NCBI RefSeq assembly: GCF_013009345.1
Contig: NZ_JABELE010000009.1
Span: 134,052-198,051 of the forward strand
DNA from: Acinetobacter geminorum
Lineage (GTDB): Bacteria > Pseudomonadota > Gammaproteobacteria > Pseudomonadales > Moraxellaceae
DNA length: 64,000 bases
Direction of reading: 5' to 3'
Shown: positions 62,543 to 64,000 of the stretch, piece after piece
Layout: every line of letters begins with the position of its first letter
Position numbering within the stretch: the stretch's first letter is position 1
Made by a program: the position numbers and the translations under genes
The notes under the pieces: model-generated
Seen by the model: the letters and a program-made list of their open reading frames with translations, nothing else
Database searches by the model: none
What the model was told of the DNA's origin: nothing

Positions 62543-62576
62543 TGCCTTTTTTTCTCCCAAAAGGCAGCGGTTTTTA
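62543..62576 (+). terminator. Attenuator terminator before tetR B
   Basis: TGCCTTTT (62543-62550) pairs with AAAAGGCA (62559-62566), followed by GCGG and a T run. It corresponds to the terminator at 10150-10190. The competing GCACAG/CTATGC stem is weakened by one mismatch here. Confidence 0.55.
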
Positions 62577-62618
62577 TATCTCATTTATATACAACAATAA
62601 TTTTATAACGGTAAAAAT

Positions 62619-63167
62619 ATGCCAAAAATAGTTCTCCCAACACGTGCAGTACAAGTCGTAAATAAATCAATTGAGTTATTTCACTACAACGGGTTTCATC
62701 TGGTCGGCATCGACAGAATTGTGAAAGAGTGTGAAGTTACCAAATCGACCTTTTATAACTACTTTCACTCAAAAGAGCGGTTGATTGAAATCTGCCTAAT
62801 TGTGCAAAAAGAGCGCTTAAAAGAAAAAGTAGTTTCAGTGGTTGAATACGACCGCGACACAAACGCAATCGATAAACTCAAAAAACTCTATCTTTTACAT
62901 GCAGATTTAGACGGGCTTTACTACTTATTATTTAAAGCCATTTTTGAAACAAACCTAACCCATCCAAAAGCGTACATAACCGCCGTGCGATATAGAACAT
63001 GGCTCACCAACGAAATATATAGCTTGCTTAGAGCACTTAACGCCGATGTTTCTTTTACTGATGCCAAACTGTTTTTATATCTAATCGAAGGTGCCATTAT
63101 TCAGCGTTTAAGTTTAGGTGAGGTTGATGAGAGAGTGGTTGAGGTGTTTTTGAGGGGGATGGGGTGA
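62619..63167 (+). CDS. TetR-like regulator B behind structured leader
   Basis: 182 residues, paralogous to the protein at 10230. The helix-turn-helix is GIDRIVKECEVTKSTFYNYF followed by HSKERLIE. Shared blocks are GLYYLLFKAIFET and AYITAVRYRTWL. The C-terminal part differs more. The ATG at 62619 lies 42 bp after the attenuator T run. The target is unknown. It pairs with regulator A as two independently diverged copies of one leader-plus-tetR cassette. Confidence 0.85.
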   Translation: MPKIVLPTRAVQVVNKSIELFHYNGFHLVGIDRIVKECEVTKSTFYNYFHSKERLIEICLIVQKERLKEKVVSVVEYDRDTNAIDKLKKLYLLHADLDGLYYLLFKAIFETNLTHPKAYITAVRYRTWLTNEIYSLLRALNADVSFTDAKLFLYLIEGAIIQRLSLGEVDERVVEVFLRGMG

Positions 63168-63384
63168 GGGTATTTAGGTAATTAAGATTTATGCTGTAGA
63201 GCAGTTTTAGATATTTTTGATAAAACACTGTATAAAACTTAAAACAGTAGATAGATTAATTTCTCTGATTATCAAGTCCTACTTAAGTGGCCAAATAATA
63301 CAGGAATATATAATAGAAAAGATACCCTATATCTGCATCAAAATGGGGTATAGTTTACGAGTGGAGTAATAGTTGGAAAGAAAA

Positions 63385-63738
63385 ATGAAGTTGAGTAGAT
63401 CAAAAATTATTATAGGCATATTGATTACAACTTTAATAATCTTATGTTTGATCAAATTCAATATTACAATTGATTTTAATGATAAATATGTACCATTTTT
63501 TGTTGGTATTATAGTGTCGATAACAAGTCTTATTAGTGTATGGGTAACAAATTTCTTTAATAATAAACATAATTTTTTTTCCCATTCTTTACAGTTGATT
63601 AAAGCCATTTCTTTTTCTCTAAATTGGTTTTTAGAGTCTATAAATCTACTTTGTAATAGTTACAGATTGATTTTCTTCTTTTATATACAACGATGCCACA
63701 TGTTGGGGTATATTTTGTATATGTGTAAAATTAAGTAG
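63385..63738 (+). CDS. Small membrane protein, unknown
   Basis: About 117 residues with two N-terminal helices (IIIGILITTLIILCLI, YVPFFVGIIVSITSLISVWV) followed by a region rich in Phe, Leu and Asn (NNKHNFFSHSLQLIKAISFS). The C-terminal end (FFFYIQRCHMLGYILYMCKI) may reflect a frameshift. GGAAAG precedes the ATG at 63385. I do not recognise it. Confidence 0.45.
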   Translation: MKLSRSKIIIGILITTLIILCLIKFNITIDFNDKYVPFFVGIIVSITSLISVWVTNFFNNKHNFFSHSLQLIKAISFSLNWFLESINLLCNSYRLIFFFYIQRCHMLGYILYMCKIK

Positions 63739-63750
63739 TAGCTAAGATAA

Positions 63751-63939
63751 ATGATGGATTTTTACGAAATTGCTTTCGATGAAGATTATGAAAGTTACAA
63801 AATTAATTCTGAAAACATAACTGTAGAACTATCAGTTTTTCAATCTTTGTGGGGGGCTTGGGAAAAGTTTGTAGAAATTTTTTATTTTCAACTTTATATG
63901 GAGAACAAAGAAAAGAAAATTAATAGACTTCCTTCATAA
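63751..63939 (+). CDS. 62-residue hypothetical protein
   Basis: A small acidic protein (DFYEIAFDEDYESYKINSEN, VFQSLWGAWEKFVEIF). It starts 12 bp after the preceding gene. It may be a continuation of that gene after a frameshift, or an independent short gene. The family is unknown. Confidence 0.35.
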   Translation: MMDFYEIAFDEDYESYKINSENITVELSVFQSLWGAWEKFVEIFYFQLYMENKEKKINRLPS

Positions 63940-64000
63940 ATCATTTTTCAATCAATTTAATTGTTTATCTTTCACCCAATCTAAATTGTATATGCCAGCA

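Noticed and set aside
1..64000. CRISPR array, complete prophage or insertion sequence
   Set aside because: I found no regularly spaced repeats, no structural phage genes and no transposase or integrase reading frame in the window.

Overview
The window is A+T-rich bacterial DNA. Its gene content and protein style (NadV/NrtR NAD salvage, Emr-type pumps, membrane-bound quinoprotein dehydrogenase, Rho-independent terminators throughout) suggest Acinetobacter, probably the A. calcoaceticus-baumannii group. That assignment is inference from recognisable protein families. I see no rRNA, tRNA, CRISPR array or intact insertion sequence.

Layout. 0-9.6 kb: remnant of a saccharopine-dehydrogenase-like gene, a DHFR-like protein, a MerR regulator with a textbook MerR promoter driving a DJ-1/PfpI gene, a type II NADH dehydrogenase broken by an amber codon beside an Rrf2 regulator, a TetR regulator with a RomA-like metallo-hydrolase, and a DUF2946 protein with a TonB-dependent receptor. 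9.7-16.6 kb: a structured RNA leader plus tetR cassette, then a metallo-hydrolase, LysR and PQQ-dehydrogenase block closed by a 201-bp duplicate of the tetR 3' end. 16.9-22.2 kb: small accessory genes (TonB-C-like, DUF2314 plus ankyrin, I78 inhibitor, DoxX, several unknowns) with many terminators. 22.3-30.7 kb: LysR with a DUF606 transporter pair, a truncated two-partner-secretion gene flanked by a duplicated lysR end, and a beta-alanine-type catabolic set (LysR, aminotransferase, semialdehyde dehydrogenase, permease). 30.8-36.6 kb: EmrAB-like pump with TetR, then AraC and an alcohol dehydrogenase. 36.6-47.5 kb: PepSY protein, multicopper oxidase plus tyrosinase, a siderophore/cobalamin-type ABC importer with GNAT, AraC, and a TauE/SafE permease. 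47.6-52.3 kb: NAD salvage (PRPP synthetase, nicotinamide phosphoribosyltransferase, NrtR) and an MTHFR-like protein. 53.5-61.2 kb: a six-gene run of HlyD, DHA2 MFS, GNAT-like, GH3, TolC and double GNAT-like genes. 61.4-64 kb: HD hydrolase, a second copy of the RNA leader plus tetR cassette, and two unknown small genes.

Two things stand out. First, the paired leaders at 9716-10229 and 62105-62618 keep the same promoter, hairpins, 18-codon ORF and terminator, and their long-range helices change sequence in both strands, which is covariation seen directly here. The architecture resembles C4/P4-type phage immunity RNA, but it sits in front of TetR genes. Second, the GH3 operon joins a complete tripartite efflux pump to an acyl-adenylating amide synthetase and two GNAT-like acyltransferases. 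This looks like a make-and-export or conjugate-and-export pathway whose product is unknown. Gene-end duplications around 10.6/16.4 kb and 24.4/25.1 kb show that the region has been remodelled by insertion and deletion.
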